A stretch of 64,000 nucleotides of DNA, from assembly GCF_017873435.1 (NCBI RefSeq), contig NZ_JAGGKG010000001.1, positions 1-64,000 on the forward strand, written 5' to 3'. Numbering within the stretch: position 1 is the stretch's first letter; each line of letters begins with the position of its first letter. This DNA is from Paenibacillus turicensis (GTDB lineage: Bacteria > Bacillota > Bacilli > Paenibacillales > Paenibacillaceae). Under the pieces are notes generated by a model that saw nothing but the letters and a program-made list of their open reading frames with translations, was not told the origin of the DNA and searched no databases. The translations under genes and the position numbers were made by a program. Shown one piece after another: positions 8,301-16,684 of the stretch.

Positions 8301-10396
8301 CGATCTGCGTCATCATAATCATAGGTAGTTACGCCACCTTGGGCGTTTCTTTCCTCAATAAGTAAATCTCGTTCATTATATGCATACCATGTAGAGTGAC
8401 CCAAAGCATCCTCAAGCTGAATGAGTCTACCACGCTTATCATAATAACGTCGCTGAACGTTGCTTCCTGCTCGTTGATGCTCAATTTCCTGTCCATGTTC
8501 ATTATAACGATAGGTTTCTATTTGTCCTTCACCATTACGCTTCTCAACCAAAAGTAATTGTTCATTGTGTATATACTGACTTGTCTCTCCCATTCGATTT
8601 CTAATGGTTGTAATGGTGTAGCCAGGGCGACTTAAGGTATCGTAAGCCAAGCATGTTGCTAGACCCTTGGCATCTCGTTGCTCTACTATTCGATATTCAT
8701 CATCATACGTATTACTAAAATCCATCTTTCCTTCTGTAGACATTGTTAAAATATGTCCTAATTTATCGCATGTAAAAGTAGTAACATGTCCATTTGCATC
8801 ATAATAGGTGGACATCCAACCTTCAGGATCATATTCAAATGAAATGCTTCGTTTATCTGTACTGATCCTTTTTAAAAGGTTATTTACTTTTTCATAATGA
8901 AAATGAAGTGCTCGTCCACTTTCACTATCCGTTAATTCAGTTAAATATCCATCGTTATTGTAGCTAGCTGCTAATGAAAGACCACTTGCAGTTACATGAC
9001 GTTGAAGCTTTCCTTCTTTACTAAAAAAATAACGTTCTCTAGTGTTACGTAGCTTTAGCACATAACCATCCTGGACTTCTGTTAACTCATCTCCAATAAC
9101 CCAGCTATCTGTGCTACGATATACACCATCAGACTCAGGAGCAAAGGAATTGCATCGTCCAGCATTCCACCATAGATGAATAATTTTAGGATTGCCACTA
9201 AATTGTCTTTCCTCTTGTCCTTCCTGTTGACTTTCCTCAAATGTTAACTTTATTGCATAGTTATGACTCCATGCTAATCCGAGCTCACTGCGCTGCGTAA
9301 GTCCTGAATTATATTGAAGTTCAAATTTCCATGTGGTTGCCCCGTATAGCTTGATCACATCATGATTCATAAATTGATGACCTGTTCCAGCATGAATCGG
9401 ATCAAGAATACCACTTTTATCTTTAGCCTGCTTTGTATCTATTTTTGAACTTGCAGCACTCCTACCAATTACTTCATTTCCTTTTCTTGTCCCTAGCTCT
9501 TTCTTCCCGATTGTTGCAGTGGCCGCAACTTCATCTATTGCTTTACTACCTTTTTTATTACTTAACATACTTGTTGCAGTAGCACCTCCAGCACTTCCTA
9601 CTGCAACTGCTTCAGCAACCATTTTATTTTTTTTATGCGTACCTTCGCTTAACACAGTACTAACTTTATCAACATGCTTAAGACGTTTGTTGCTATCAAC
9701 CACTTCGCTTGCAAATCCAATTCCTTTTTTTGCTCCTATTGCAAAACCTCCAACCCCTAGCATGGACATAACCCGTTGAGATGTTGACAATTCTTCACCT
9801 GTAATTAAATCTCGTCCAACCAATCCTTCAACAATGCCTTTTCCATCATTAATGACAGTTACGGCAGTATTCGTTGCTTTGACAAACTTCGAAATGCCTC
9901 CAACCGTTTCATCTGCAAATTTGAGCAATTTAGCACCTTTGCTTGCACCTTTTCCTAGTGGACCTACAGCAGACAAGACACGCTCATACCAGGTTAATTT
10001 CGCACCAGTGATTAAGTCTCTGCCTACCAATGCTTCAATAACACCCTTCACATTCCCAACAACAGGAACAAAATCTAAACCAATGCTTAATCCGAACTTA
10101 AAGACATCCCAGGCCTTGCTCCAATCTCTTGACGGGGCTTTTCCATCCGCTTCCTTAAAGTCCTCAGCTTTTTTATCAAGCGCGACTCCATATCTTTGGA
10201 GGCCTTGCTCTAACTCCTGCAATGCTCGCTGAATCAAGCTATAGGCCTGATCGACCTCAGCTCGTCCTTTACTTCTTAAACTAAGTCGCCCCATCTCACG
10301 GTGTAATTGTGAACGAATATCTTCGATCTCATTCCCCGATTTACTTAGTTGTTTTCCTAGCTGCTTAACATCGGAGATATCTACCTCAATTTTCAT
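5387..10396 (-). CDS. RHS/YD-repeat polymorphic toxin A with WXG100-like N-terminus
   Basis: This 1669-residue protein is a probable T7SS effector. Residues 1-95 form a helical WXG100/LXG-like targeting domain ending in DFKEADG. Two pre-toxin-like segments follow at about 105-230, each containing VGRDLITG. Near residue 330 DPIHAGTGHQF opens a DUF6531-like region. About 430-1480 are YD repeats (for example YRYDENGRLI) that build the RHS cocoon, ending in the conserved core boundary YVDPLGL at about 1502. The variable tip, 1503-1669, contains LFRGG (Arg about 1585), QFWATESP (about 1598-1605) and GGGIE (Glu about 1652). This order fits an ADP-ribosyltransferase-like fold. The start is ATG, matching the paralogue at 40647. 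The target and activity of the tip are inference. Confidence 0.88.
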   Translation of the reverse strand: MKIEVDISDVKQLGKQLSKSGNEIEDIRSQLHREMGRLSLRSKGRAEVDQAYSLIQRALQELEQGLQRYGVALDKKAEDFKEADGKAPSRDWSKAWDVFKFGLSIGLDFVPVVGNVKGVIEALVGRDLITGAKLTWYERVLSAVGPLGKGASKGAKLLKFADETVGGISKFVKATNTAVTVINDGKGIVEGLVGRDLITGEELSTSQRVMSMLGVGGFAIGAKKGIGFASEVVDSNKRLKHVDKVSTVLSEGTHKKNKMVAEAVAVGSAGGATATSMLSNKKGSKAIDEVAATATIGKKELGTRKGNEVIGRSAASSKIDTKQAKDKSGILDPIHAGTGHQFMNHDVIKLYGATTWKFELQYNSGLTQRSELGLAWSHNYAIKLTFEESQQEGQEERQFSGNPKIIHLWWNAGRCNSFAPESDGVYRSTDSWVIGDELTEVQDGYVLKLRNTRERYFFSKEGKLQRHVTASGLSLAASYNNDGYLTELTDSESGRALHFHYEKVNNLLKRISTDKRSISFEYDPEGWMSTYYDANGHVTTFTCDKLGHILTMSTEGKMDFSNTYDDEYRIVEQRDAKGLATCLAYDTLSRPGYTITTIRNRMGETSQYIHNEQLLLVEKRNGEGQIETYRYNEHGQEIEHQRAGSNVQRRYYDKRGRLIQLEDALGHSTWYAYNERDLLIEERNAQGGVTTYDYDDADRLLSITRPDGASCLMTYHLTGQLATYTDYAGGITVYQYGSDGVVCEVKDAEGRSTLLIQDEAGRIVGVQDCLGGCTKRKYDNLDQLVQMVDQAGRTWNYQYDAYGQMISMEAPDGGITKYSYTEMGQLASVCYPLGQKVKYQYDAEDRLINHENAYGGVTKLDYDLAGRVIQVSDPLNRRKSYKYDEQGRILSMIDGLGQLIESLQYDSAGRVLAVTNGLGHTVKRKWNEINQIIAQTEADGVQTTYHYDSLARLQRVVQGEGSSFALSPSSVNDVFAKLTMPTPKLPNNINNQQSDAACYEQLYDPEHRVIAYRDGNGYETKLSYDLSGLLLQEENSSGGLLGYQYDERGWLIQRENARGQAQQFLYDASGLVTELQDEAGELQLTYDDAGRWIHSREGTQEMKRAYDVMGRVTMQQEVWGHHIYYRYDDMGNLTHLTYPDGKVVEYRYNIAGELTEVKDWAGRLTKYRYDENGRLIEQHRPNGTKESRKYDAVGQLIAQIDTTKQGISLQQFKYQYNEVGQLIKEQDKQYTYDRFRRLISGKDQGTITYFGYDQGGNLTGQLIEDSFKQTNDNKTLEKWSYSTDNRVKAWNNYPTELDADGNLLYVTNGERMGDYEYDSRNRLIKSGRMKYTYNWKNERVECKWKGKVTRYIVDDVGSLSHVLMEVDEAGETIATYVYGLGLIGREDGRNGAYVSYHYDLRGSTTLLTNEHGQVTDRYAYGVYGELVQHEGDTIQPFQYNGQDGVMHDTNGLYYMRARYYHTGLKRFLNRDVIKGTLVEGQTLNRYAYVNGDPVNYVDPLGLSRDSKGKSDPNVNALNDLINELNTHDGAKTIADVNILKEWSNEYGVGKKFNYVETPYGYALQSLSDDAISMRDYVTNSGDLFRGGTVGRSKTIDGQFWATESPLTKGYADKYGVDFTSMDFVQSGKLKTGTNFITRPAPALNGNKGGGIEVVTPPKTVKLNSFNILD

Positions 10397-10460
10397 TTAC
10401 GGCTTCCTCCCCTATTCGCGCTTACTACTTTTGAACCATCAGATACCTATTCCTTTCCAA

Positions 10461-10802
10461 TCATTTTCTATTTCGCTCTGCTTCTCGTGCCGCTCGCTCC
10501 TGATCTCTTCTTTCTTGCTCCTCTCTTGCTCTACGACGATCTTCCTCCATATCCGCTTGACGAAATGCTTCTGCAATTCGTTCTAATTGCTCCGCAAATT
10601 TCACCAATTCCTGTACCGCTTTTGTCATCTTTTGCTCTGTTGGCCTAAACTCCAGCTTAAATCGATCACAAGCTCTACCCTTCCATACAATGCCTTCCAT
10701 CGTACTTTGAATTTTTCGAGACTCCCGTGCAATGGATTGACTATCTGAACGGACTCTTCTTGCTAAGTTTTTTAGCTCATATACATCCGCTTGAATCGGC
10801 AT
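10461..10802 (-). CDS. WXG100-family protein with WKG motif and charged tail (module A)
   Basis: This 113-residue helical-hairpin protein has VWKG in the turn, a variant of Trp-x-Gly. It carries the export-like motif FRQAD and a highly charged Arg/Glu-rich tail of about 30 residues, probably a coiled coil. The ATG at 10802 was chosen over an in-frame GTG 18 bases upstream because the upstream codon lies inside the GGGGGAG ribosome binding site. It sits 64 bases before the RHS toxin and is paralogous to 40716-41057. The position suggests a dedicated partner of the RHS N-terminal domain, like the small helper proteins that accompany LXG toxins. That pairing is inference. Confidence 0.78.
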   Translation of the reverse strand: MPIQADVYELKNLARRVRSDSQSIARESRKIQSTMEGIVWKGRACDRFKLEFRPTEQKMTKAVQELVKFAEQLERIAEAFRQADMEEDRRRAREEQERRDQERAAREAERNRK

Positions 10803-10913
10803 TATTTTCTCCCCCCTCACAATACTAAACTTCTAATAAGCTATGACCTTACTGTGTATGTTTGAGTTTATCCATTGTAGTAAACGAACAACTATCATCC
10901 AAACTTATATCAT

Positions 10914-11198
10914 TTATCCTGAATATGTGCTCTCGTCTACAATCTTGAATCGCTCTGCAATCGCATTAAGCTCTTCACCAACCTGCTGTAACACTGTTGA
11001 TACACTAGTTAATTGCTGATCCGCGTCCTGATAAGCTTGATGAAACCGCTCCTTCGTGTTCCCTTCCCACTGACCATTTAGTCCTTCAATAAGTCCTTTT
11101 AATTCTTGCGCCATTGCTATGTTTTTCTCACTGCAAGCTATAAACTTTTTCCCAATATCATTTAAATGATCAGGATCAATTTTGATTCGTTTGCTCAT
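10914..11198 (-). CDS. WXG100 family protein (module A, second)
   Basis: This 94-residue protein has the classic size of an ESAT-6-like helical hairpin. The turn motif is GQWEGNTKERF and the C-terminus carries FKIVDE, matching an F-x-x-x-D pattern comparable to the T7SS YxxxD/E signal. The start overlaps a good ribosome binding site, and the EspG-like gene ends two bases before it, so the two are translationally linked. Its closest visible relative is 41125-41409, nearly identical in the first 20 residues. It probably dimerises with a partner and travels through the EssC channel. Confidence 0.88.
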   Translation of the reverse strand: MSKRIKIDPDHLNDIGKKFIACSEKNIAMAQELKGLIEGLNGQWEGNTKERFHQAYQDADQQLTSVSTVLQQVGEELNAIAERFKIVDESTYSG

Positions 11199-11200
11199 TT

Positions 11201-12064
11201 CTACGCCCCCTCTACAACTAAGTCAAATTGAGCTGCAAACTTCACTAATCTATCCCATATTAAATCAGGATTGTAAGCAGCTAGCTCCATCTTTGTTTCC
11301 GTGTCTACGTCAAGCTTGGTTTCTCTAGCTAAGTACAACTCCTCGCCATGTTGAACATAGTGGTACCCCTCATGCTCCCATGCTTCACCACGTGCATTCC
11401 AGAAGATCATACTTCCTATACGTTCTCTCTCTGCAAAGGCTTGCACCACGCGTTCTGCTTCTGTATGATCTAAATTCGATCCACCTTGAGATTGCAGTAA
11501 AGCCAATTGCTTTTCTTTCCCTAACCCTTTCCAGTGCGCCCAGTTACACTCAGTTAATGTTTGTTTAAATGTACGATTAGAACGTAAGGTTAAAGGAAAA
11601 AAGCCGCGTAACGCATCCATCGTCCCAAGTGGATCTGCTACTGGCGTTATCTGTACTTCACCTGATTCGCCATAAATTACTTCCACGACTAATTTGGGAT
11701 GAAAATACAGGAAACCTGTATAGTCCTCTCCATCTACAACCTGCTTGCTCAATTGCACTACCTGAGAGCTCCCAGTAATCGCTAGGCATAACGCTAACGC
11801 TTCATTCATATCGGTGTAGTTAGCTTTTTTCTCTTGTTTCTCATGGTTTTCTTGGTTCTCTTTATTCTCTTGACCTTGCTTCATCTTCAGCCAACCCTTG
11901 TTCACCAACTCGGCTTGAATTTCACTATATTCCCCCTCAAGCTCTTCCATTAAGTAGCCTTTATAAGGATCGCTATACCCTGCGATCTTTGATAATCCTA
12001 ACATTTGTGTTAAAAAGAAAAATTCCTTATTTGTCATCTCAAACGTAAAACTTTCTGTTTCCAT
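11201..12064 (-). CDS. EspG-like T7SS helper protein (module A)
   Basis: This 287-residue soluble protein has no signal or membrane segments and begins METESFTFEM after an AAGGAG site. A lysine/glutamate/asparagine-rich linker lies at about 75-95. Length, alpha/beta look and position between WXG100 genes resemble the EspG chaperones of mycobacterial ESX systems, and the first 60 residues follow an EspG-like pattern of a Leu-rich helix, a Pro/Gly turn and then a short helix ending in KGWL. The sequence similarity is weak, so the assignment is tentative. It is closely paralogous to 41413-42267. A chaperone keeping WXG100 pairs or the RHS N-terminal domain soluble is the most economical role. 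Confidence 0.5.
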   Translation of the reverse strand: METESFTFEMTNKEFFFLTQMLGLSKIAGYSDPYKGYLMEELEGEYSEIQAELVNKGWLKMKQGQENKENQENHEKQEKKANYTDMNEALALCLAITGSSQVVQLSKQVVDGEDYTGFLYFHPKLVVEVIYGESGEVQITPVADPLGTMDALRGFFPLTLRSNRTFKQTLTECNWAHWKGLGKEKQLALLQSQGGSNLDHTEAERVVQAFAERERIGSMIFWNARGEAWEHEGYHYVQHGEELYLARETKLDVDTETKMELAAYNPDLIWDRLVKFAAQFDLVVEGA

Positions 12065-12137
12065 TTTCCTTCACTCCTTATAATGTAGTCATCTATATCA
12101 CGACATTAGGGTATTACTTGTATAGTTAAGTAAAAAA

Positions 12138-12169
12138 AAAGACTAAACCACTCTTCTGGTCCAGTCTTT
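12138..12169 (-). terminator. Terminator-like hairpin between the EsxA-like gene and the helper gene
   Basis: The arms AAAGACT..ACCA (12138-12150) and TGGT..AGTCTTT (12157-12169) pair. On the minus strand the stem is followed by nine T residues. It lies inside the gene series, directly after the EsxA-like gene, and may lower transcription into the toxin genes. A comparable hairpin occurs at 44897-44931. Confidence 0.65.
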
Positions 12170-12187
12170 ATCGATGAAAATATAAAA

Positions 12188-12460
12188 TTAGCTTTGTTGG
12201 TCTGCCATTCTAAAGCGTTCAGCAATTTTCTTCAAATCTTCTCCAACTGTCTTTAGCATCTCAATATATTGCTCTATTTTTTTCTTATCTTCTTCATAAC
12301 GTTGGAAAAAGCTTTGTTGAGTCATCCCTTCCCATTGCCCTTGCATATTATTAATTGCGTTAGTAAGACTATTTGAAATTTCTTGACTTTGCTGTGCACC
12401 TGATGTAAATTGCCCTGCTATTCTGTCCATTTCTTCTGGAGTAATTAAAATTTTAGCCAT
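12188..12460 (-). CDS. EsxA/YukE-like WXG100 protein (module A)
   Basis: This 90-residue protein has the family-typical size. Its helix-turn-helix carries MQGQWEGMTQ and the C-terminal end reads ERFRMADQQS, containing the F-x-x-x-D motif. The ATG follows a GGAGG site. It is transcribed after essC, with its own promoter-like sequence and a hairpin behind it, so it can be made at a higher level than its neighbours. Its close paralogue is 44975-45247. It is probably the core secreted substrate and co-activator of the EssC ATPase. Confidence 0.92.
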   Translation of the reverse strand: MAKILITPEEMDRIAGQFTSGAQQSQEISNSLTNAINNMQGQWEGMTQQSFFQRYEEDKKKIEQYIEMLKTVGEDLKKIAERFRMADQQS

Positions 12461-12504
12461 AATAATAACCTCCTAAATTAGAAAAAAATAACTTTTATAG
12501 TCTT

Positions 12505-12533
12505 ATAGTAATAGACATATAGTTTCAAATCAA
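12505..12533 (-). promoter_or_regulatory. Candidate promoter of the module A EsxA-like gene
   Basis: TTGATT (12533-12528) and TACTAT (12510-12505) are separated by 17 bases on the minus strand, in the 128-base gap after essC. The gap aligns with the region before the module B EsxA-like gene (45292-45320), where TTGATA and TAATAT have the same spacing. Conservation after duplication is the main support; the -10 matches consensus at only four of six bases. Confidence 0.4.
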
Positions 12534-12588
12534 TGTCCATATTTGAACTTTTTTGTAACTTTTTACACTATTTTTAAAATCCTCAAAT

Positions 12589-15500
12589 CTAAATTGAAAC
12601 TTTTGTAGCATCTTGAATATTTTCTATATCACTAATTTGTAATGATAATTGATCAACACCATGCGCAAAGGCATGGGCAACCTTCACCTTAGTTAATTTA
12701 CGCTTAATATAAAATCCTTGTCCTGAAGGTAACACCTTCCCACTTTGATCATATGGAATTTTAATATTAAATAACTGTGCCTCATTTAAATCAGTTGTTC
12801 CTAGCAACCAACCAATTTGAGCAGCTTTAATTTCCTTCATCCATGCATCCCAGTTTTGATTTAGTTCATTTGCACCACCAGCAGCAACGATAACAACACC
12901 ACATTCTTGTCCATAACGGGTGATATACTCAAGATGCTCTGTTAAAGTATAAGCACCTGATATCCGTTTAGCCATCACATCCGTATCATCAATTAACAGC
13001 AGCAGAGTCGAGGCTTCATCTCCAGTAATACGTTCCTGTGTTCTTCGTTGCACTTCATTTCGCAACTGTTGAAGCATATTTTCTAGTGATGTATCATCAG
13101 TCGCATACCCTTTAACATGAGGCACCTCACTAAGTAAACCTAAACCTGGTGTTGAGCGACGATAGTCACACATATAAATTTCTAGTTGATCCGGCGAATA
13201 ATTTTTTGCAGACATTAAAGCTATCGTCATTAACAAGGAGGTTTTACCGGATTCCATTCTACCTCCGATCATGAAATACGGACCATCCTCATAATTCCAG
13301 TTAAATACAGCTAATTCATCTACAGTAAGACCGACAGGAATGCTCGTCTCGTCAACATGCTCGGCCAACTCCAAGTCCCACATTTCCTGTAAAGGAACAA
13401 CATCAGGCAAAATACGAATTTCTTTTGGCTTATTTCCATGCCAACGTTCATCCATACTTTGAAAATCAATGCGTAGCTGACGTGCACGTGCAGATTCACT
13501 TTCGGCTGCAATCGGTAGAGCTGTATGGAACTCAAACGGAGGAAGATTGCCTTTTACATACCCTCTTCCCTCTGGTAGTTGTCCAGGCACAGCACCTAAA
13601 CGACCAACAGCATAATGGTAATCTCCATTATCAGCTAGCTGATATGATATCGCATTGGGGAAATTACTTTTTATCTTATCCATAATATCGGATACTCTAT
13701 TAACGGTTAGAATAAAATAGATGCCCATACTTGCGCCTTCGCGCATCAAAATTTCTGCTTTTTCATGTGCAAGTTCATATTGATTTTTAAAGCTTAAGTA
13801 GCCATCAATAATAATCACAATCGCAGGAAGCTTTGTTTTTGTTTCCTCACAATAAGAAAGTCTTGACTTAACCCCAATATCAGCAAATAAACCTTTGCGA
13901 TAACGGAGTTGCTCTTCTAGGAAGTGGAACAATCTACCAACCTTTTCTTCTTGGTCATCTTGAATGACATCTCCAACATGTGGAAGTAAAGCATAATCTC
14001 TTAGCATCCGTCCAAAGTCTAATGCATAAATGTGTACATCATCCGGTGTTGTAGAATGAGTTAAGGAATATAACAAGGTTTGAATAAAGGTAGTTTTTCC
14101 CGTGCCTGGCATACCAAATACGATCCAATGCCCTGATTCAATATCTATATACAATGGGAATTGACTTTGATTAGCAACATCATCCACAAGTCCCACTTTC
14201 GGATAAAGGACTTTTGAAGGTGTAGAAGATGTCGGACTAAAATCACCATCTCCAAATTGATCCAAAATAAGCTCACGAGGTAATGGCTCTAACCAAGGAC
14301 CAGGTAATCTGTGTATTCCTCTCATTTGAGCTTGCTGAGCAATATGCTTAATGAGGACACCTAACTGCTTTTCTTCTAACCCATCATCATTACTTTTCTT
14401 CACAAGTTGAGGGGCAAGTGGATCTTTTAATTTCACCTGTGAGCCATCCAGTTCAATGGTGAATAAATTAATATCATCACTGATTTGAGCCTGTCCAGGA
14501 CGGTATGGCGCACCACTCCATGCAAACTGCACAGCTTCAAATAATTCATTACTCCCCACCTGTAAATAACCTCGTCCAGGATTAGTAATATAAGCAGCAT
14601 CAGGAATTTTTAACATTTCTCTACTATCTGCTTCATCCTGTACACGTAGACAGACACGATATCTGGAGTTACTCCAAATTTTATCATCCACGACTCCACC
14701 TGGCTTTTGTGTAGCAAGTAATAAGTGAACTCCTAAAGTACGGCCAATAGCAGCAATACTAACTAGCTCACTCATAAATTCTGGCTGATCCTTTTTAAGC
14801 TGCGCAAACTCGTCAATGACGATAAATAAATGAGGAAGTGGTTCCTTATCGCGCCATGCTGTTTTGTAATACTCATCAATATGCTGGACATTACCCGCTG
14901 CAACAAATAATTTTTGACGGCGTTTTAGTTCTGCTTTTAAGGACACTTTAGAACGCTCAATTAAGCCTTCTTCTTCTAGATTCGTAATAGTAGCAATGAC
15001 ATGGGGTAAATCCGCAAACGTATTGGACATCCCACCACCCTTATAGTCAATTAACATAAGCGCTAAATCATGTGGGTGATATTGCACTGCAAGCGAGGCA
15101 ATCATCGATTGAATTACTTCACTTTTACCCGAACCCGTCGTACCTGCCATCAAACCATGGGGTCCATGACCTTTTCGCTCAATTTTGTCATGAAGGTTTA
15201 AATATACTGGCTTGCTCCCCCCACGTACACCTACTGGGAATGGGAGGGTGTTAGGGTAACGATGTTCTTGCCAGAGCTCTGTTATTTTAAGCTCATTCGT
15301 GGTTTCAATATTAAAAAGTTGGAATAAAGTCAGTACATTAATAATTTCATCAGCCGCGTGTGATTTTACTCGATAAGGTGCCATGCTTCTAGCAAAATGC
15401 TGTGCTTGGGTTAAGCTCATCACATCGCTTTGAAAACGTTGAACATAGTTTGTTTTCTTTTTGCTATCTTCCTGTGATAAACCAGTCACACTCGTAGAAC

Positions 15501-16623
15501 GCATAATGCCTTCACCATCTTTTAACTCCACAACAAGCTGACATTCCTTAGGTAACTCGTCTCGACTTTGAGCCATTACAAACGTACAAGTATCTACCAA
15601 ATGTGCTTGCTTAAGTAACAACGGTAAAATTGGCTCGTATTCTAGCATTTCAGCATGGGGAAGGAAATTAACATAAAAAGGCAAACTACGTTCCCGCTTA
15701 TTTTCTGTCCGCCACATTCTGCGCTGGAGAATTGTAAACAATTGTTCAAGCATTGCGGCATGATCAGAGCCCTCTGTAAAAATACTTCTACGCTTCCTAC
15801 CCTCATCCCAAATGTGAGGAAGCCATCTTACCCAATCCCACATCGGATGCTGCATCCGATTTAAAAATACAGCAAGCTTAACCTCATCTGGAGAATGCCC
15901 TGTACAAATTTGTGTAATTACACTCCTACAGAAGCTTTGTATTTCCTCTTCTTCACCCACGATGCCAACAACACGATAACGATCCAAATCCATCAATGCA
16001 GGAACGTTAGCAATTGTTGAAAAACGATCAGCTAATTCAATTGCCTTTGCAACTAAAGGGTCCTTATCTAATCCCTCTTGCTTAGGTGCCTTAATATCAA
16101 AACCACTTGGAACCGTTCCAATCCCTGTACGAACAGCTAAAAAGTCATCATCTTGAGGAATGCGCTCCCATATAGAGGCGGCACGATCCTTCAGCATTTG
16201 AATACAAAATTGAGGCTCCATATGGCTTCGATGCCAGTTTAGAACCTGCTCATTTTTCCAAGCTTGCATTTGGGTACGTTTTTCATCCAGATGCTCCTCA
16301 TATTGTCTTGCTCTTTTTTTAAGCTTAGCTCGGTGTTTATTTTTTTGTTGAAAATGCACCAATACTGGAATAAAATACGACGCAACCATTGTGCACAATG
16401 AAATAATTTGCACCGTTGCATAACGATTATTTCCAGTACTATTATAAAAGGACATCATTGCTACTGAGCCTGCAACGGTAACCATAATTGGTACCATAAT
16501 AGATATTAAATTTAATGCAGGGGGTTCCGGCACAGAAGGAGGACGAATCAATTCTACTGTTTCATGAGCAGGGTCCTCTAAAATTCTTGGTGATCTTTTG
16601 TAATAAAAAAATGACACATCCAT
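12589..16623 (-). CDS. essC: EssC/YukB-type T7SS FtsK/SpoIIIE ATPase
   Basis: This 1344-residue membrane ATPase is the motor of the T7SS. Two transmembrane helices lie at about 38-57 and 72-90. Three FtsK-like P-loop domains follow: D1 with GTTGSGKS (about 494-501) and an intact IVIDEF Walker B (about 601-606), D2 with GMPGTGKT (about 837-844) but VIIIDGY, which lacks the glutamate, and D3 with GGRMESGKT (about 1120-1128) and LLIDDTD. D1 is therefore the likely hydrolysing domain, as in known EssC/EccC proteins. The two N-terminal FHA domains of classical Firmicutes EssC are missing. The ATG at 16623 was preferred over the GTG just before it. The gene follows the Tad-like genes after 61 bases. 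No EsaA or EssA homologue was seen nearby. Confidence 0.93.
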   Translation of the reverse strand: MDVSFFYYKRSPRILEDPAHETVELIRPPSVPEPPALNLISIMVPIMVTVAGSVAMMSFYNSTGNNRYATVQIISLCTMVASYFIPVLVHFQQKNKHRAKLKKRARQYEEHLDEKRTQMQAWKNEQVLNWHRSHMEPQFCIQMLKDRAASIWERIPQDDDFLAVRTGIGTVPSGFDIKAPKQEGLDKDPLVAKAIELADRFSTIANVPALMDLDRYRVVGIVGEEEEIQSFCRSVITQICTGHSPDEVKLAVFLNRMQHPMWDWVRWLPHIWDEGRKRRSIFTEGSDHAAMLEQLFTILQRRMWRTENKRERSLPFYVNFLPHAEMLEYEPILPLLLKQAHLVDTCTFVMAQSRDELPKECQLVVELKDGEGIMRSTSVTGLSQEDSKKKTNYVQRFQSDVMSLTQAQHFARSMAPYRVKSHAADEIINVLTLFQLFNIETTNELKITELWQEHRYPNTLPFPVGVRGGSKPVYLNLHDKIERKGHGPHGLMAGTTGSGKSEVIQSMIASLAVQYHPHDLALMLIDYKGGGMSNTFADLPHVIATITNLEEEGLIERSKVSLKAELKRRQKLFVAAGNVQHIDEYYKTAWRDKEPLPHLFIVIDEFAQLKKDQPEFMSELVSIAAIGRTLGVHLLLATQKPGGVVDDKIWSNSRYRVCLRVQDEADSREMLKIPDAAYITNPGRGYLQVGSNELFEAVQFAWSGAPYRPGQAQISDDINLFTIELDGSQVKLKDPLAPQLVKKSNDDGLEEKQLGVLIKHIAQQAQMRGIHRLPGPWLEPLPRELILDQFGDGDFSPTSSTPSKVLYPKVGLVDDVANQSQFPLYIDIESGHWIVFGMPGTGKTTFIQTLLYSLTHSTTPDDVHIYALDFGRMLRDYALLPHVGDVIQDDQEEKVGRLFHFLEEQLRYRKGLFADIGVKSRLSYCEETKTKLPAIVIIIDGYLSFKNQYELAHEKAEILMREGASMGIYFILTVNRVSDIMDKIKSNFPNAISYQLADNGDYHYAVGRLGAVPGQLPEGRGYVKGNLPPFEFHTALPIAAESESARARQLRIDFQSMDERWHGNKPKEIRILPDVVPLQEMWDLELAEHVDETSIPVGLTVDELAVFNWNYEDGPYFMIGGRMESGKTSLLMTIALMSAKNYSPDQLEIYMCDYRRSTPGLGLLSEVPHVKGYATDDTSLENMLQQLRNEVQRRTQERITGDEASTLLLLIDDTDVMAKRISGAYTLTEHLEYITRYGQECGVVIVAAGGANELNQNWDAWMKEIKAAQIGWLLGTTDLNEAQLFNIKIPYDQSGKVLPSGQGFYIKRKLTKVKVAHAFAHGVDQLSLQISDIENIQDATKVSI

Positions 16624-16684
16624 CACTCACTTCCAAAGTACATTAAACTATCATTTGAACTATCTTTAAACTATCATAGAATTA

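Noticed and set aside
5387-10396. Several open frames on the plus strand opposite the RHS toxin A gene, and likewise opposite toxin B
   Set aside because: They lack ribosome binding sites and family features and mirror the repetitive YD codons; they are shadows of the toxin frames.
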